Assembly: GCA_015655365.1 (NCBI GenBank)
Contig: JAATFE010000349.1
Location: 1-5,413, forward strand
Reading direction: 5' to 3'
DNA from: Terriglobales bacterium
GTDB lineage: Bacteria; Acidobacteriota; Terriglobia; Terriglobales; Acidobacteriaceae
Length of the DNA: 5,413 nucleotides
Made by a program: the position numbers and the translations under genes. This document shows, piece after piece, positions 5,023 through 5,413 of this stretch (positions within the stretch are counted from its first letter, which is position 1; every line of letters starts with the position of its first letter). Below the pieces are notes generated by a model. It was not told where the DNA came from and did no database searches. It was given only the letters and a program-made list of their open reading frames with translations.

Positions 5023-5413
5023 CTAGAATTCGATCCAACTCTCCTGGCGGCTGCTCTCGATGGCGCGCTCGATAAATCTCATGCCGCGCACCGCAGCCGC
5101 GATGCCGGGCAACGTATCCGGCAGCAGTTTGGCCTGGCCCTGCCGCCACGCGGCCAGGCCGTCGGCAAACTCGCGATAGAGCACCGCAAAGGCCTCGATA
5201 TAGCCCTCGGGATGGCCCCCAGGCAGGCGCATCACGGAACGCGCCTCGGGGCTCAGGTAACTCGCTCCCGCTCCGGCGTGGCGAATCTCCTCGATTCCAT
5301 CGAGCCATTTCACCCGCAAACGGGTGGGATCTTCCTGCCGCCAGTCAATCGAGCCGTTCTCGCCGTAGATGCGCAGGCGGAGGCCGTTTCCCTCGCCCGT
5401 AGCGACTTGAGAG
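5023..5413 (-). CDS. Gfo/Idh/MocA family oxidoreductase, C-terminal part (runs off right edge)
   Basis: The open frame enters at the right edge and ends with TAG at 5023-5025, giving 129 residues. The stretch GLRLRIYGENGSIDWRQEDP followed further on by LPGGHPEGYIEAFAVLYREFAD and a closing GMRFIERAIESSRQ helix is characteristic of the alpha/beta C-terminal domain of Gfo/Idh/MocA dehydrogenases. These are NAD(P)-dependent enzymes that act on sugars and sugar derivatives. The N-terminal Rossmann domain and the catalytic Lys are outside the window, so substrate and cofactor cannot be judged. A TTG at 5319 is an internal Leu codon, not a start. The gene faces the secreted-protein gene, with 57 bases between the two stops. 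Confidence 0.88.
   Translation of the reverse strand, partial: SQVATGEGNGLRLRIYGENGSIDWRQEDPTRLRVKWLDGIEEIRHAGAGASYLSPEARSVMRLPGGHPEGYIEAFAVLYREFADGLAAWRQGQAKLLPDTLPGIAAAVRGMRFIERAIESSRQESWIEF

Noticed and set aside
4335..5075. Plus-strand 246-codon frame overlapping the secreted-protein gene
   Set aside because: The other frame has a signal peptide and protein-like composition, whereas this one is Arg-, Gly- and Pro-rich without motifs and reads through the convergent intergenic gap.

Overview
This window looks like chromosomal DNA from a high-GC bacterium, most likely an acidobacterium (Acidobacteriota, Terriglobia-like). That placement is an inference. It rests on the combination of a surface lipoprotein with Ig-like repeat sequence, a B12-binding-domain radical SAM enzyme, a RibBA-type protein with a degenerate second half, and a Gfo/Idh/MocA oxidoreductase of the GGHPEGY type. 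No rRNA, tRNA, transposase, integrase, CRISPR array or attachment site is visible, so nothing points to a mobile element.

Layout from left to right. (1) Positions 1-353, minus strand: the N-terminal part of a lipoprotein with Ig-like sequence, running off the left edge. (2) Positions 536-2134, minus strand: a 532-residue cobalamin-binding-domain radical SAM enzyme of unknown substrate. (3) Positions 2135-2418: an intergenic stretch rich in signals, with a 14-bp perfect palindrome, three copies of an 8-mer, two leader stem-loops and a large hairpin just after the next gene's stop. (4) Positions 2419-3747, minus strand: a 442-residue RibBA-like protein. Its DHBP synthase half is nearly canonical, but its GTP cyclohydrolase II half has lost several hallmark residues. 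(5) Positions 3838-4065, minus strand: a 75-residue basic protein of unknown function with its own good promoter and an intrinsic terminator with a UUCG loop. (6) Positions 4066-4365: a comparatively AT-rich divergent intergenic region. (7) Positions 4366-4965, plus strand: a secreted 199-residue protein of unknown family. (8) Positions 5023-5413, minus strand: the C-terminal 129 residues of a Gfo/Idh/MocA oxidoreductase, running off the right edge.

The genes do not form an obvious operon or defence system. Spacing and terminators suggest mostly single-gene transcription units. The only pathway named with confidence is riboflavin biosynthesis (formation of 3,4-dihydroxy-2-butanone 4-phosphate from ribulose 5-phosphate), and no other rib gene lies nearby. 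The points most worth a second look are the altered active sites of the RibBA-like protein, the operator-like elements between it and the radical SAM gene, and the small independently transcribed protein.
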